Positions 13,501 to 28,500 of a stretch of 64,000 bases of DNA are shown here, in pieces. The DNA lies in NCBI RefSeq assembly GCF_965638725.1, contig NC_134963.1, forward strand, positions 10,010,501-10,074,500, written 5' to 3'. Numbering within the stretch: the stretch's first letter is position 1; each line of letters starts with the position of its first letter. The notes under the pieces were generated by a model that had not been told where the DNA came from, did no database searches, and saw only the letters and a list, made by a program, of their open reading frames with translations. The position numbers were made by a program, and so were the translations under genes. The DNA is from Aptenodytes patagonicus. Its lineage: Eukaryota; Chordata; Aves; Sphenisciformes; Spheniscidae.

Positions 13501-16500
13501 CAGAAGCATTAAGAGGAGGGAAGGGCAGCAGAGATCCTTTGTTAAGAGAAGCTAGTTTAGCAGAAAGTCAGGCATGTTTCAAGAGACAAAGCTAGCATGT
13601 AACCTCATTCCGGTGCAGCTGCCAGCTACCGGGGTGCTCTTGGTATATGCTGGGCAACCTCAGGGACCAGGAAATCAGTGCGAACAAGACATTTAGTTGA
13701 CATAGTATACTCCCTGTTTTAAAAACAAAATCTCGTTCTCAATTTCTCCTGCAGGAATTTTATTAGAATGGGTTGCTATGGATTACCTGCAAACCCTAAA
13801 TCAGACTTCCAAACCTGAAATCAGGTCTTTAAACCTTTCCCAGGACTAAATGAAGTATGCTGCTCAAAGTGATTTAATACAGGTCATTTCCTTTGGCTGA
13901 GCTTTGAACAGTGACTGTGTTCACCAACTGAACAACTGATCTAGAACCAAAACCAGACATTTATTCTAAATGACTGAAGCTAACAGGTTGTATAATTTTG
14001 TTCCATTATCACAGCAAACATTGGGAAACTCAAAGAGAAGTGAATGGGACATTCACTGCTAGAGACGATTAGAAATAAGGATCACTGAACTCCTAAGGAT
14101 TTCAAGTGTTTTAACTGGGGTTTTTGGGTGAAGGCAGGGGAGAGGGTTCTTTTTCTAAGTTATGGAGTATTGCAGTATCTCCTTTTTTGGTTTAAATATG
14201 TTCTTAAGTGCTACAAAAAGGCTTTAATGTGAACATCCAGATTATTTTATATAGAATTGGGACTTGTCTTTCTTTTCCAGTGTCACCTGCTTTGACTGTG
14301 GCTACATTTGAGTTGATGGGTAAGATAAGATAAATATTTTTCCATTTATATAACAAACACCTGAGTTTTTCTTCAGCATGCAACCAAAATAATCTTGTCC
14401 CATTCAAAAGAACCCAGTGAAGTTTTCAGAGGCAGAAACAGCAAGTAATTGTTTATATGCCTTTGAAAAATGTTTTATTAAGTACCTGGTAAATACAGGT
14501 AAGGCATCTCCACTGAGTGGTACTTAGGTTTAAGCAGCCCACTAAGTTTTAGAGTTTTAGATTTAAGCAAAGAATGGCATAAACAGCACAGGTATTTAAA
14601 AGACTAGTTTGAAAGCACTACTGGTTTAAATAAAGCTGTAGAAATTAAGTTTTGTTTGGAGAACATGCTTACTTTTAATGTCTGAAAAATTCCCTAGTGG
14701 ACCCAAAATCATTAGAGAAGGCTAACAGGCATTAGCTGTACGCAAAAAGTATGCGTCTGTTGTGTTTTTTCCATACTAACTTTTAAAGACAATACTTACA
14801 GACAACACAAGAGGGAGTGGGGAGCCAGTAACTCCTTCTCACTACTCACAGTAACAGGACTCAAGGAGCTCTTTTGGTGGTAGTATTCAACGTGTGTGAT
14901 ATCTAGAACTGAACATACTGGATGTTGGCCTTCCAAGTAGGCAGTGTACATCACCTATAAACAACTGATACTCTTAGTAACAGCCTATGAAGGGAAACAG
15001 TTTAAAGAATGGCATCTGAATGCTAGAGGACATTTGGATTTGCGGATATGATGTTTTTGGAAACTTTTTGTCCTGTCTTCAAAATAAAACGTAACAGTAA
15101 GAGGTGTCCCTAAAGGGAATATATAATCAAGAAGCTAACAGCTTGAGTTTACATACTGAAATATCTCAAATCCTCAGCTTGTCTAAATCACTGTCATATA
15201 TTTCCCCTTTCCCATTACGCATACCAGCGATTCTTAAAATCAGTGTACCATGGTTTATCAATAACGTTTCCTGCTCAGAATTATAATCTAAATGTAAGAA
15301 TTTACATCCAATTAACTCACTGTAGAAGTTACATGCAAAACTACAGTAGTAAAAGCCAGGAATGCCAGGAAGAATTTTCTGATGTCCAGCAGTATAATTA
15401 GGACAAGTTAATGACCTAAAAACAGCCATCCAAATGCATTTTCTGTCTCAGAGTGATACTCCTTTGCTTTCACCCTGTTTCTTATGCTCTTTACCTAAGC
15501 ATCTGAAACCAGACACTGTTCCCAGTGCGGGAACATGAATAGCATTATGCTCAGCATGAGTAAATAGAACCCGTTGTGTGGCTCAGAGGTAGGCTGGGTG
15601 ACTTTCTTCAGCCTCCTCAAGCAAAAACATCCAGGAAAGCTCATAGGCCCAGTGGTCACCTCTGGAGTGCCAAAATTGATAAAAGACCACCTAAAGACTA
15701 CCTCTCACAAACTTAACTAGACTGTAACAGGACACAGGGAAACCATCACCTCCTACTCAGAGGATTCCCAAACCAGTGACATTTATTCATACTCATCATA
15801 GTAAGAGCACAGTAGTCCTGGACACTTGCCAGAAACAAACTCTGCAGGATTCTGCACTGCCTGCCCACACAAACAAGATGAGGAAGTGGGACTCTGTTAC
15901 AATGCTCAAAGGAGGAGGTCCATCCTATCAGAACCACAGTCAGACTTGGTCTCTAAAAAACGCATCTTGATTCTCAGATGTTAAAGAGTTCTGAGAAGAG
16001 GTGTCTCAGACAGGATGCAGAAGCTGCTGGCTGTACTGAAAGAAGGTATTCAGCAGAATACTCCATGGGTCTTTTGCAGTCCTCTCTGCAGGGACTAAAA
16101 ATTTGAAAGCACAGACTACCTACAGATGCAGACTGGGCTTTGTTTTCTGAGAAAAAATTCCAGAGACCCAGGATTTTCCATTAAATTCAGAGCAGGTCAT
16201 GGAGGCATACAAAGGGTGTTGAAGTAGCACCAGAGTATGGAGAGGAGCAGCTTAATACCAGTATCCTTCAACAAAAATAGAGACAGAGAGGCCTGTCAAC
16301 CTCTGCTGTTGAGCTGGCACCACACCTTCCAGAAGAAGCCAGCTGGCTGGTGGGAAAGAATTAGTGACAGAAAAGCTGGCATTAAATAGAGCAACAGACT
16401 TGCAACTTGCTGGATGGCATGGCACAGAAGCAGAAAGAACTGTACCTATCACTTGTGCTCAACCACTAATCTACAGTGTTGACCCAGGCAGATATTTGCA

Positions 16501-19500
16501 AGCTCTACCTATTCCCAGTCTTCCTGAGGAGAGACCACAAGGAGCTCATTGTTGGTATTTACCATTAGGACCACTGAATTCTGATTCTCTTAACATCAAA
16601 ATCAGTTTTATCCTCCTCTCACAAAGAAAACACAGCTGTTTTGACGGAAAGGCCAGAGATGACAGGACTGCAGGATTTCTGACACACCACTTAGCTAAAG
16701 GTGATAGGCTGGAACAGGACCTAGTTTAGCTTGACAGAACTCTTCAGTACTCTACAATGCCTATAAAACATGATCCAGAGTCAAACATCCATGGGATAGC
16801 TACAGAATAGTGAATATATGAACTGTGAAACGCCTTCTTCCAGCTGGACAGGTGGACAAATTATAGAATCTGAGTCCTTCTCCCTTACCTGAATACAGGT
16901 TACTGGAGATGCATCAACCATGAGATATTGCGGATTTAGTCTGAGAGAATTACGTTACTTGGCAAGGACCCAAGCTGCTTTGAGCCACCTTTATTATATG
17001 ACGATGTGATAAAGATCATGAGACCAAGAGAACAAAAAGCTCTCCTACACAAGTTCTTATGGCTGTTGCCAAGGGTCCCAATAGTTAGCAATAAGACACA
17101 TTCTAGCATGGGTTAGGCTGCATCAGGAGGTAATCAAATTGGTCAAAGCTGAGAAATGCCCTCAGCCTGTGCAGAGAGTATACGAAGTCATGTGAGCTGC
17201 AGTGCTGTTCGATAGTTAAGCCACAAAGATGATGCATTATTCAGATAATAAAGAGAAAAGGCAACAGACATAAAACTAAGCATAGTGTGGCTGCTTTGAA
17301 GAAGAGAGGAAGAAGTTACTGATTCCTTTTTCTCTCTGGCAGAAGAGAGTGTGATGTGGCAAGGTAAAACCTACATATGGAGACCTCATGACAAGATGGA
17401 GGGCAAAGGAGAAGTCAAATTAAAAGGGAAATCAAGCAAAGATGTCTTTAGGGTGGGAAAAGGCACTGAACAGCATCAGGCAAGGCTACAAGACTACAAA
17501 TAGCAGCAACAACAGTGGAAAAGGACCATGGAACTGAAGGACCGAGAAAGCATACCATGCTGTAAAAGCAGCAATAGGAAGGGGTAAGAGCTAGTGAAGG
17601 CTTTGCCAGGGACAGGGGCCAAGAAAATAAACACACTGAAAAACAACAGGGGGTCTAGTTGCCATTGCAAGAGGAAAAGACAAGGAGAACAGGAAAAGAA
17701 GAAAATCTGCGTGCTGCAGAGTCAGCATTTGCTTGTTGGGAGAGCAAAGAAGCAACTCTGTTCTGTATGCTGCAAGAAAGAGAAGGCTCCATCCCACAAA
17801 GGCTTTGACACACAACAACGTGCTGCGAGATCATCTTGCTTCCAACAGAGAGACATGGAAGCAGTCTGTTCAAGATGCTCACTCTGTTTGGTTTAGAGTT
17901 GTCCAACAGGAAAGTGGTGGCTACAGTATCTGGGCTAACGTCATCCTACAGGTTGGGATCTGATGGCTCCTCTTCCTACACGTCATTGAAAATGCCAGTA
18001 AAACAAACAAATAATTCCTAAACATATGGCCTTTTCTTTCTCTTCTCTTTCTGTAAGTAGGCATCAGGATCTCTCCAGTCTTACAGCAGCCAGCAGAAAC
18101 TGTATATCCAGCTGGCAGGCAGGCGGCAGCGCATGCCCATGAGAAGCACCAAATTACAGTTGCTCTTCTGCTGGCTACTGTCAGAGACAACCTATAGACA
18201 GGCAGACTTAAGCTCTGACTTAAGATAACAGTTGTTATTCCCATGAAGCTAAAGAATTGAAGCTCTCATTGCCCATCATTGTATCCCTTTTATAGTATTC
18301 TCCACAGAAGCAGGATCAGGCACGCGTTACATCTCTGGTGACCAGAGTAGTCAGTGTTCCCCTGCTTCCTTGCAGAAGCAAATTACGCTGTATCAACAAA
18401 ACCTCGTAATGTTCAGGCTATTGAACTGCCTTTGAATTTACATCAAGAAGTTATCCCCAGAACAACCCAGCTTTGCTGTACTTCAGTTAAGACTCAATTC
18501 CTACCTGAAGCCAAGGATGCTCTAAGGCTTCCTCTGTTGTAAGACGTTTGCTTGGATCCACTACTAACAGCTTCTTCACAAGATCCAGAGCTAAGATAAT
18601 AAAGAGTTGGTTGGCATATGATCAATAAATTCATTACCCAAAGATAAGTTCTGCAATATGCATACACTAAAGCTATGTGCGACAACGCATCTTACAACAC
18701 TTCAGAACAATGCCCAAAAATACCGGCGAGGCAGATCACTCTTCTTTTTCCTATGCATAGGGAGGTCTGCAGACTGTAACCATTTTTCCTTCACATGCAC
18801 ATGATACAACACTTTTCAGTATACCAAAATTACCAGTAGATATACTGAGCATGTCCACAATTTATGTTCTGAGGAACATAATGCACAGGAAGTTCAGCAC
18901 TTTCCTAAAAGCTTCAGTATTAGTGTGGACAAGCAAAGACAGCTTAATTTAGTTTCCTCGTTTACAGTGTCTTGGAAAGCAGATTATCCAGCTGGGAAGA
19001 TGGGAAAGAAGAGACAAGACATACACATGTATGCTCAACATAATCACATAAACTTCATTTTCTTAGGAAACTGCTTCATAGCCACTGTGAAAAATATGGC
19101 ATTTATGTCATATTTTATGACTCCAAATCTCCCATAAAGGAATTTTGGCAAGATTTACTTTTCATTGTATCTGATTATCCTGTTATACATACCATTAGGA
19201 CTATGTATGACCTTAACATAATTTCCATTCCCATATATGTCTGACTTACTATTGAATAAGCTTCAAATAATTCAGGAAGGAGTTATATTTGGTAAGTTTA
19301 TTAGAAAAAGAATGATCACATAATTTATTGGAAACTCCTCTGCACTGACAAAGGAATATCCAAGGCAAATACTACAATTATTTTGTGTATATAAAATGTC
19401 CTGAAGAAAAGCATGCAGACAGTAGCTATCATTTTAGTTTGCTATGCAAAAACTCAATTAGTTTTGCAGACTACTTAGCTTACAGTCGGCCAAACTTGAT

Positions 19501-22500
19501 AGTTGATTCCACAAATGTGGCTGGTATTTTAAGCTCAAAGACTAGCACTATGAAATTACTCTTAACATTTCTCTCTTGGAATTCCTAACTCGTATCCCTT
19601 AAATTCCTGGCATTTTTGGTTCAACACTTGAAGAATCTTTGAGCAAGGCAAAGTTTGTAGACCAGCTTGATAAAGTCAGAAGAAAAAGTGAAAAGAGGAA
19701 AAATGGATGTGTGTGCCCACAAACTCTATACTTCTGTAGTTAATAAAGCTAAATATTACTAAGAAACCTCTTCAGTGAAAATGTATCTACTCTTTCTAAT
19801 GCTTCAACTTCGAACTTAAAAAAAAACCCACAACACATTTTTAAGAGACTACTTTAAAAACTAAACATATCAACATGCAGTGTGTCATACAGCTGAAAGG
19901 AAGTTAAAGGAAAACAAAAACAACAAGAAAAGAGCTAGATATTCTGCTACCCACTGTAATGGAGTCATACCCATGTCTGATACATGCTTCCATTCTTTTG
20001 AAATGAACGTGTATTCTCCACGAGTGATTTGATCTTTCAGAGATAGCTGAGTATTTTGCTCATTAAATGGTGGATATCCACACAAGCTATATAAAAGAAA
20101 ACAGGTTAAACAACACAGATTTTGTCATAGCAAATGAAACACTAAAATCACACATTTTAAAGCATCTGCTATCATAGCGTCTTTTACACGTATATAGTTT
20201 TAAACACACTTTCACTTCCTAATAAAGATAATGAAGTTGCCAGGTCTTGAGCCATGTATGTCAATGACTGCCCAACGAAGGCAGCATCTACACGGTATCT
20301 TACCATACAAAAAGAATAACTCCTAAACTCCAGCAGTCCACAGCTCGGCTGTATCCAGCAGTCCCAAGTGAATTTAGAACCTCAGGAGCAAGATATGTGG
20401 GAGTACCACATAATGTTTTCATAAGAGAAGTTTCTCCAAGAATCTTGGATTGTCCAAAATCTGTAATCTTGTATTTAAAAATGGTAACACCACATTACAT
20501 ATTAGATTGACTGTACTAGAATATATCATATTGTCAACATACAACAGGAGGTGACATTAAGTTTCTTCCTTCCAAGTCAGTTCCAGTACATGACTATGAA
20601 CAAAATTTACCCCAAACATTATTAAATATTCAGTAAACAACAACTGAGAACAGGAGAGGAGTAGGGAGAAATATGACAGAGGATCATACTTTACACTAGC
20701 AAAAAGTACTCTCAGATTTGGATGTAAATGGACAACCACAGAGTAAAGGAATTGTAGCTTATTAGAAGAGATTACTTGAAAAATAAGCAGTTAAGCATGC
20801 AAATCTATTCAACGCTTTATCGGGGGCGGGAGGGGGACGCCCAACCCTAACCCCCCCAAAACAACAAAAAACCTGTCACCATACAGCCTGGATATTTGTG
20901 GAAATGCTGTCTGTAATTCAAGAAGTTAGATTTTATTGGGGAAAAAAAAAGGTATCGACATTTGAAGTTGTGTACTCAATTAAGTGCTATACAAGCACAA
21001 CATTTCTCAATTGTTCTTAGTAAGTGTACATGTTGAAATATCCACAAAAGTAAAATAAAAATTATGAAAAAACACCTCAATGTTCTAAGTTACTTCATAG
21101 TTTGTATGACTAATTCCATAATTTTTTTTTTTTTTGCTATGTTTAACTAATTATTGAGAAGAATGGGAAGGAATACCCCCAAATTTCTAAATGAACAAGA
21201 AGAAATGTAAGTTTCCTTACCTTTATAAGACATGTCTCTTCAGAAGATGAAAGTAGCACATTCTCTGGCTTTAGATCTCGGTGTATAATTCCATTGTCAT
21301 GAAGATACTAGATATATACAGATATACAATCAAAGAAAACCAGACTATTAACTTTTTTTAAACATAAGCTTTCCAATTTTTCATATAGCAATGGCAGGAT
21401 AACTGAAATGGTTGTGTAAGAGGCATGCAAGCATTTAAAGCTACACAGCTTATGACTCTCAAAAAAAAAAACCAAACAAAAACAAACCACCATTCTGCTT
21501 CAAATGTCAAATCTCAATGCAAGCACAGTACGTAGACCTGGCAAGGTGTTCCATTCTTCCCATTCACTAGAAAGCTATACTTCTTTCTTCATCTCAGCAA
21601 AAGCAACAGAACTAAGGAAGACCAAACTTCTATGTTGCCTTTGTAGGAATTCTGGTTTTCCATCTCTCTCTCCTTTCTTTTAGTCATTATTATTGTATGA
21701 TCATACCCTCTTAAATACAAGTCCACGTTTCAGTTTGCAAAGACAGTTAAGTTCACCATGCCACAACAGTCCCCACACTGGTAAGTACTAGTAGACAGAT
21801 TTGAAAAACATCTCAGTCGTCAAAGAGCTGGAGGCTGAAAAAGGGTTCAAAAACCTGGTGATATAACTAGGAAAACTGAGTAAGGAGGAGATACAAGATC
21901 AACATCAGGTTAAATATACAAAGGATTTTGAAAAAAGTTACTTCCTTGAGGCAAGTGTAGAATTGTTCCCTTATCTGTAGTTCTGAAGTCTACATGCAAG
22001 GCTACTATCCAGTTTTCTACTGGCTCCAAATCTGAGAAGAGACTTCTAGCTTCACTAGGAGAACGTTTGACAGCAAGCAAGAATCAAAGTTCAGTCATAA
22101 ATGACTGATATATTAAGATACGATGAAGTCTGTGTTAAAACTAGGAACAACGTTGATTCTAACTAGTAGTACAAAATATGTACTAGAGATGTCTTCACAT
22201 TTACACTGAAGGGAAGCTTTTCTTTATTATATCTGAAGACATAGTATCATTACGAAGTAGAAAGTAATGACACCACTTTTATTATATGAGCAGGTGTCCC
22301 AAAAATGAGAATTGGGGAAAAATACAATAGTTTACTCACTAATGAGGAAAATAATTCTAAGTTTATTATTTATTAATACCTACCACAGAACAACCATTAA
22401 GTTTCTTTTTTTGGCAGTTGCAAGATATTAAAATTAAGTCAAAAGAAAAAAGGAAAAGATTGATCTGAAAGCATATTCAGGTCTAGACAATTAAGTTTGA

Positions 22501-25500
22501 TGTAGAAAACAATCTTGCAGAACTTACTAATGCTTACCACTTCATGAATTTAGAAGAAATTTATGTAAGAACTCAATATTCAGTATCTGAGATCTATTAT
22601 AGTAGTCTTAACCTGTTGTCTGCTGAACTGAAATGCTTATTCAGGAGTGCATAGTAAAGCATCTGATCACTAATTTTTTCGAAGGCTACTACACTGATGA
22701 CTCTTTGCCCACACACTACTAAAAGTCTCACAGGATAATCCTGCCAGCAATGAGCACAGCCTGTATTATTACTTTAATCCTTGCTTTTAATAAGTAAGAG
22801 TGTTTGAATGTTCTTTGGCTGCACTGAGGTAAAGAATCTTATTAAACCAACTTGTTAAAAGCGCTGTGCTGATTGCTTGCACAGGTTTCAGAAGTGACAA
22901 ATGACAGAAAAATTCATCTGACTGACATTCATATGCATAACCATATTTTTCGTGGTAGAATTCATGATTATGTACCTTTACAGCCAGTAGCATCTGATAA
23001 AAATACAACTTGCAGGTAGCTTCTTTCATCTTGATTGGCCTTGACACTCTGTCATACAATTCTCCTCCTTCCATCCTAAAACAAATGCAGGTAACAAGTC
23101 AATATATTACTTCCAAAAGATTCATCTCATTAGACAAGACTGAGACCAAAACATTTGGCTATTTTGGCTATAGAGAAGGAATATATTTCTGAAAATGAGT
23201 AAGCAATGTCCTAAACACAGCACACACACTGCTGAATTAGGCCTAATCTCCTGAGCCTTCACTGGGAGTTGTTACAAGTTTTTTGATCAGCCTCCTCTTA
23301 CAAGCTCAAAATCAAAAAAATAGCAGCAATCCTCAACAGCAGCATAGTGGGGAACTATCCAGGCACTAAGTGCCTTCAAAGCGTTGAGGGATTACTCTCC
23401 TGGCTATCCTAGTTCCTAATTTTACAGAGGTTTCAGAGAACAGTGGAGGCCAGCAAAAGAAAAAAAAAACAACCAAAAACCACAACAAACAAACAAAACC
23501 CGAGTTCAGAACTATACACACTCTTTGTGGCTATGAAAAACATCTCATTTTATGCATTTAGTTTCAAATAAGTTACTTACAGTTCCAAAACAATGTAGTA
23601 ATCCTCTGCTTCAAAGAAGTTTTTGATCTTGATTAAGCAAGGCTAATAAAAAAGGCAACACAAATGGACACACACAAAAAAGTAGAATCATTTGTAAAAA
23701 TTAACATTATCAACAGTTTATCATCCTAAAGTTCCTATTTCAGTATGATTTCAACCATGCCAGTTAAACTAACACTTAACACAACTGACTAGCGCCCCAG
23801 GCTTTGGCAAACACTTAATATTCAAGTGTGTTGTCTTCTCCCCCGTACCTCCACACACAAAAACATTCAACTCTTGCGGTGACTACAGCTCAACAAGCAT
23901 CCTTATTTTTTCCAGTTGTGAATTACCATATCCTCAATGTTTTCTTTATATGCAATAGTACATTGGGAAGCAAGGGAAAGTTCATTAAGCTATGCAAACT
24001 TTCTGCTTAATGAAAGCAAAAGAAATGCCTTTTGTGGGGCAGGGGGGATGCAAGGGGAAGAGGGGATACAAATTCAAAAAATTGCCAGTGGAATCTAATC
24101 TTTATATTTGGTTATCTGGCAGTATTTACAAAAACACACATCAAGGAAAGATTTCTACAACAGCGGTTCGGGTTGAAACTTCTCCTGTGAAGTTTCTTCT
24201 CAAATTTACATCTCAGTTATTCAAGGTTTTAAAGCCTCAAATCTGTAAAGACGTAGTATACTTAAAAGAAGAAAAAAGAAGTGTTCGATAGACTTATTTA
24301 CAAGAAAAATTATATGCATCCTTTAACATATTTTCTAAACAGATAAAATTGATCTTTAGTTACTACACTAAGGTCAGTGAACTACAGAAGTAGTAGGCAG
24401 CAAAAAGGAATAAAAATGTACAGTAACACTCACATGATCTATTTTCTTCAAAATTTCAATTTCTGTATTGATATTAAAAGCCGGGTTCTATTAAAAGAAT
24501 CAAATACATATTGGGTAAGACAGTGCTGTTCTGGAATAAGACACATCAGAAACAAGAGACAGTACCAGAAAAGCCATCGTTTCACGTCCCTTGCTACTTT
24601 AAGTGACCATAACATATAATCTTTTTCCATAAACTGATCAGGCACCTTCAATGAATTAAATGAACAGTCTGCTTTCACTAGCTGTAGCAAGATATTGCTC
24701 CAGACATGTCATTTCACTGCAGGTTAGAAATCTCCACCTCATTTCCAAACTACAAAAAAAAAAAAAAAAATCTTGGCGAGTATATATCAGTATTGTCCCT
24801 TAAACAGCTTTCCTCCCTCCAAGATGATTTCCATATGGGCTAACCCTAAAATTAAATGCTATTCTCTCCTAGCCTTATTTTGCACGATAACATAAACAGA
24901 TTCTTTTAATCTGTGGCTTAGGCTCAACTAATGAAATCAACCCAGCAGGTTTTTTTTATTGCTCTTCTTCCAATCCAAATCAATCATCTTTGAACACACA
25001 ATCAAATCCATATACAACATTCCAGATGCAGTCCTCTCTGTTTTGTACAATGGCATTTCTTAATAGTTATAATTCATAACAGCATTTCTTAATCTTTATT
25101 AGAAATGTTCCAAAATTGCATTTTGCAATTTTCAATCCCATTGATGTCACATATTCATCTGCAAATAACTATATCTACCCCCTCCTCTGAACTAGGAAAA
25201 GCATAGATTATAGCAGAAATTGTCACTGATCTTGAAGTACACGATCTTGCACTATTAAACATTATCTGATTTCTATTACTCCAGCATACAAAAGTATCAG
25301 TTCTTCATACATGATACTGCAAATCTTCCTTTCCTGACAACAGAGACTTTGGGTCAGTGCCAAAGAGTTGAATTAGTATATTCCCACTTTTTGTGCCATG
25401 ATCTCTAAATGTAATAGTACGGAAGACTAATCTCAAGACAAATACTGAAAATTTCCACTAGTAACTAATTCTGCTCCCACTGAAGCCTCTTGGCATCCTT

Positions 25501-28500
25501 TCCTCAGCCAGCTACCTTTCCACCTTAGAATTTTTTTCTTTACAAAACAAGTAATAGTTTCCTATACAGTACCCGATGAAATACTGTGTCAGTTTGAACA
25601 GATTCTGTATGTTGTATCTGTGCTCTGAAGTCCATTTTCTCATCAAAGAAATTAAGGTTAATCCAACTTGATCTATTGTTAGTAAATCCACAGCAGCACA
25701 ACTTACATAACTCCTCCTTCCATGCACTTTTGCCTCTAACTGCATTTTTCTTCCAAGTTTATCTTATACCCTTATATAAAATTAAAGTTACAGTCATAGA
25801 TAGGAAGTTGCTTGGATCTCTTTCTCATGTTGGAGTAAAGCCACTTGGCCTGTTCTTCTCCTTCAAATTCAGGCTTCTGCTACAAGACTAGCCACATGAA
25901 AAGCCCTTCCCAAAAGGCTTCATACGATTTTGTTAAAAAGTATTATGATGGAGAATACAACAAAATTAGCAGAGTTTGTAAGTTTTTGGTCAAACTCGGT
26001 TGGTTAAGATGTGCCCATCTGATGCATTTTAGGAGATAAACCCCCCAAGACTCCCCACCACCCTTTGTATATACCACATTAACAAACAGTCCTAAATTAT
26101 GAACATAATGAAATTGGTCAAAGAATAAAAGCAAGCATTTTCTACAGAACTCTGTAGATCCTGTAAGATCAAAAGGCATTTTGAAATTACATACAGAAGA
26201 CATTAAGTGAGAAAATCCTCTTTAGTTGAAGAGAGCTGGGGAGTCAGGGAGGTTACCAAATATTGCAGGACCACTGCAAGATGGCCAAAAGACAGACAAA
26301 CAAACAAAAATACTTACTGCCTCTCTAATACCACTTGCCATAAACTTCCGTTTATTGATTATCTTTACCGCAACTTTGTTACAAGTGCTCTTCTCAAATG
26401 CCAGTTTCACTTCTCCACAGGCACCACTAACATAAAAGCACAGCTATGTTAATGCTTACAAATGGTTTTCCAAAATCTGCATAGCAAGTACAGACAAATG
26501 AAATGAAAGCACTGGATTACACGCTATTTGAGGCTGCTGCGTTCTAACTTTCTGAATATGGCATGTTGTCAAAACTTTCTCAGAAAGCATTCAATAGTTA
26601 GGAAGTCTATCTAAATAGCGAGTGATGTCAAGGGCCACGCGTTCAAAAATGCAGGAGTAAATATGTAGAGCAACTAATCTGTTTGTACAAGGGGTACCAG
26701 TGAATATCAAGGACAAGCCCTGTCAGCATTTCCATCACACAAATGCATTTAAGAGAAGAGAACCTAGTGAAGAGTTCTCTCAACACTGGACTGCACAAAT
26801 CTGAAGAATAGGTATGACAATACTTCTATTTTTACTAAGTAGCAATTATACCACCGAAAGAAATCTTTGTATTTTGCACTCGGATTTTTTTCCACTTAAC
26901 CATTCTCCTCCAAATTCTTCACTGACCATCTTTTTCCAAACGATACAAAAATAGCCTCCACTTCAGATAGCCTCTCTCCTTTTTCCTGAAAACAGTTCTT
27001 TCCCCTTCTGTCTGTAGGCCTCAACAGTGATGTTGTAGAAAGCTATATTCTGACATAAAGCTCCTCCTTCTGCTTCCAGTAACTGAGTAAATTAATATAC
27101 AAAATTTAAAAACTTGTTATTCTCTTCTAGAGAAAAAAAAAAACTGAGTTTCACAATTAACGGTAGGTTACAAACCCAAGCCAATGATAGGAATAAAGCC
27201 AAAATTCCTGTTTAAGCTGTTGTAAAGAACAGGTTTACTCAGGTGTTATCATTCATTTTTTTCTTTTTCTCTTTTTTTTTTTTTTAAAACAGCAGCTCAA
27301 GTAACACTGGTAATAATTCCAGCACAAGGTACTGAAAACGGTAACGAAATTAATGCTTAATACTGTGGAAAGAAGGATGCTTACCTTCCCAAAGTCTTTG
27401 ACATGATATATTTCTCTCTGAATTCTCTAGGAAACACCAGCTGATCATCCACCATAAGATCAGAAAATACAAACACTAGGAAGATGAGTGGAGATCATTT
27501 TCCTGTTATTAATTTTAAAATTTTGTTATAACGAACAACTATGTTTCCTGAGCTTTTATAGTCAACAACATAACTGAGAAAATGCTGCCTGCTAGAAGAA
27601 AAACATAAATATATAAAAAAGTTAATTGATGCTATAAATGACATCAGCTATGGGTCAGCAAGGTGATCTTATTACTGAACACTGACATCTTTGGTATTAA
27701 CTTCACAACAGTGCTTAATCAATTAACACTACGCATAAGGACAAAATAGGCAAGAATTTCAATGTCACAGCAGGGAACAAAGAGAAATGACAAGCAGGAA
27801 GACAGCATCTTAGTGGAAAAGCAAAGACAAAGAAAAAACCCCCCAGCCCTGCTAATTTTACGAGGGTTTTTTAATTATTTATGCAGCATCCTGGTAAGTA
27901 CCTGGGTCTTCGTCAACTTTCCTTGAATAGACTGTTTCCCCGGTTCCCACCACCACATGCACAGCTACTGAAGCACAAAAGTGTTTCAAAAATAGGGAAA
28001 CAACTATAAAACTTTATACTCTAGTAAGGTGGTTCCTGATGCAGCTTCATTTAAATTTTCTTTTTTCGTTTTTTTTTCTACAGTTGAGGTAGATACGGAT
28101 AATTTTTATGTGAGTACTAAAACATCAATTCATAGCTGTATTTTAACAGCACTCGTGAGGAAGCTCAGCTTGCAAGAAACATACTCAAATGACTGCAGAA
28201 ACAACCTCTTGGTCAACACATGAAGAACCTATTTATGGTACAGTACATTTTACCCTTATTAGCCTGTATAGACAGTGCAATTTCAGAGTTGTGAGTCAGT
28301 GGAAGTCTCTTTCCTTTTCCAATGAGCTCTCTATTAACAAAAGTTCCATTTGCACTGTGGTCTTCAATGTAGGCAACGTAGGAATTTTTTGGACCCATTT
28401 CCTTAAAGAGAAAAAAAAATGGGAAAGATAACAGTAGGGAAAAAATGACTTTACTGTAAAGGCATGACAGACTATAGAAATTTACTATTGTTGGCTCAGG

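Noticed and set aside
13000-18500. Possible further gene or retroviral relic in CHEK2 intron 12
   Set aside because: Short random frames, purine-rich tracts and homopolymers only; no paired terminal repeats or recognisable protein words were found.
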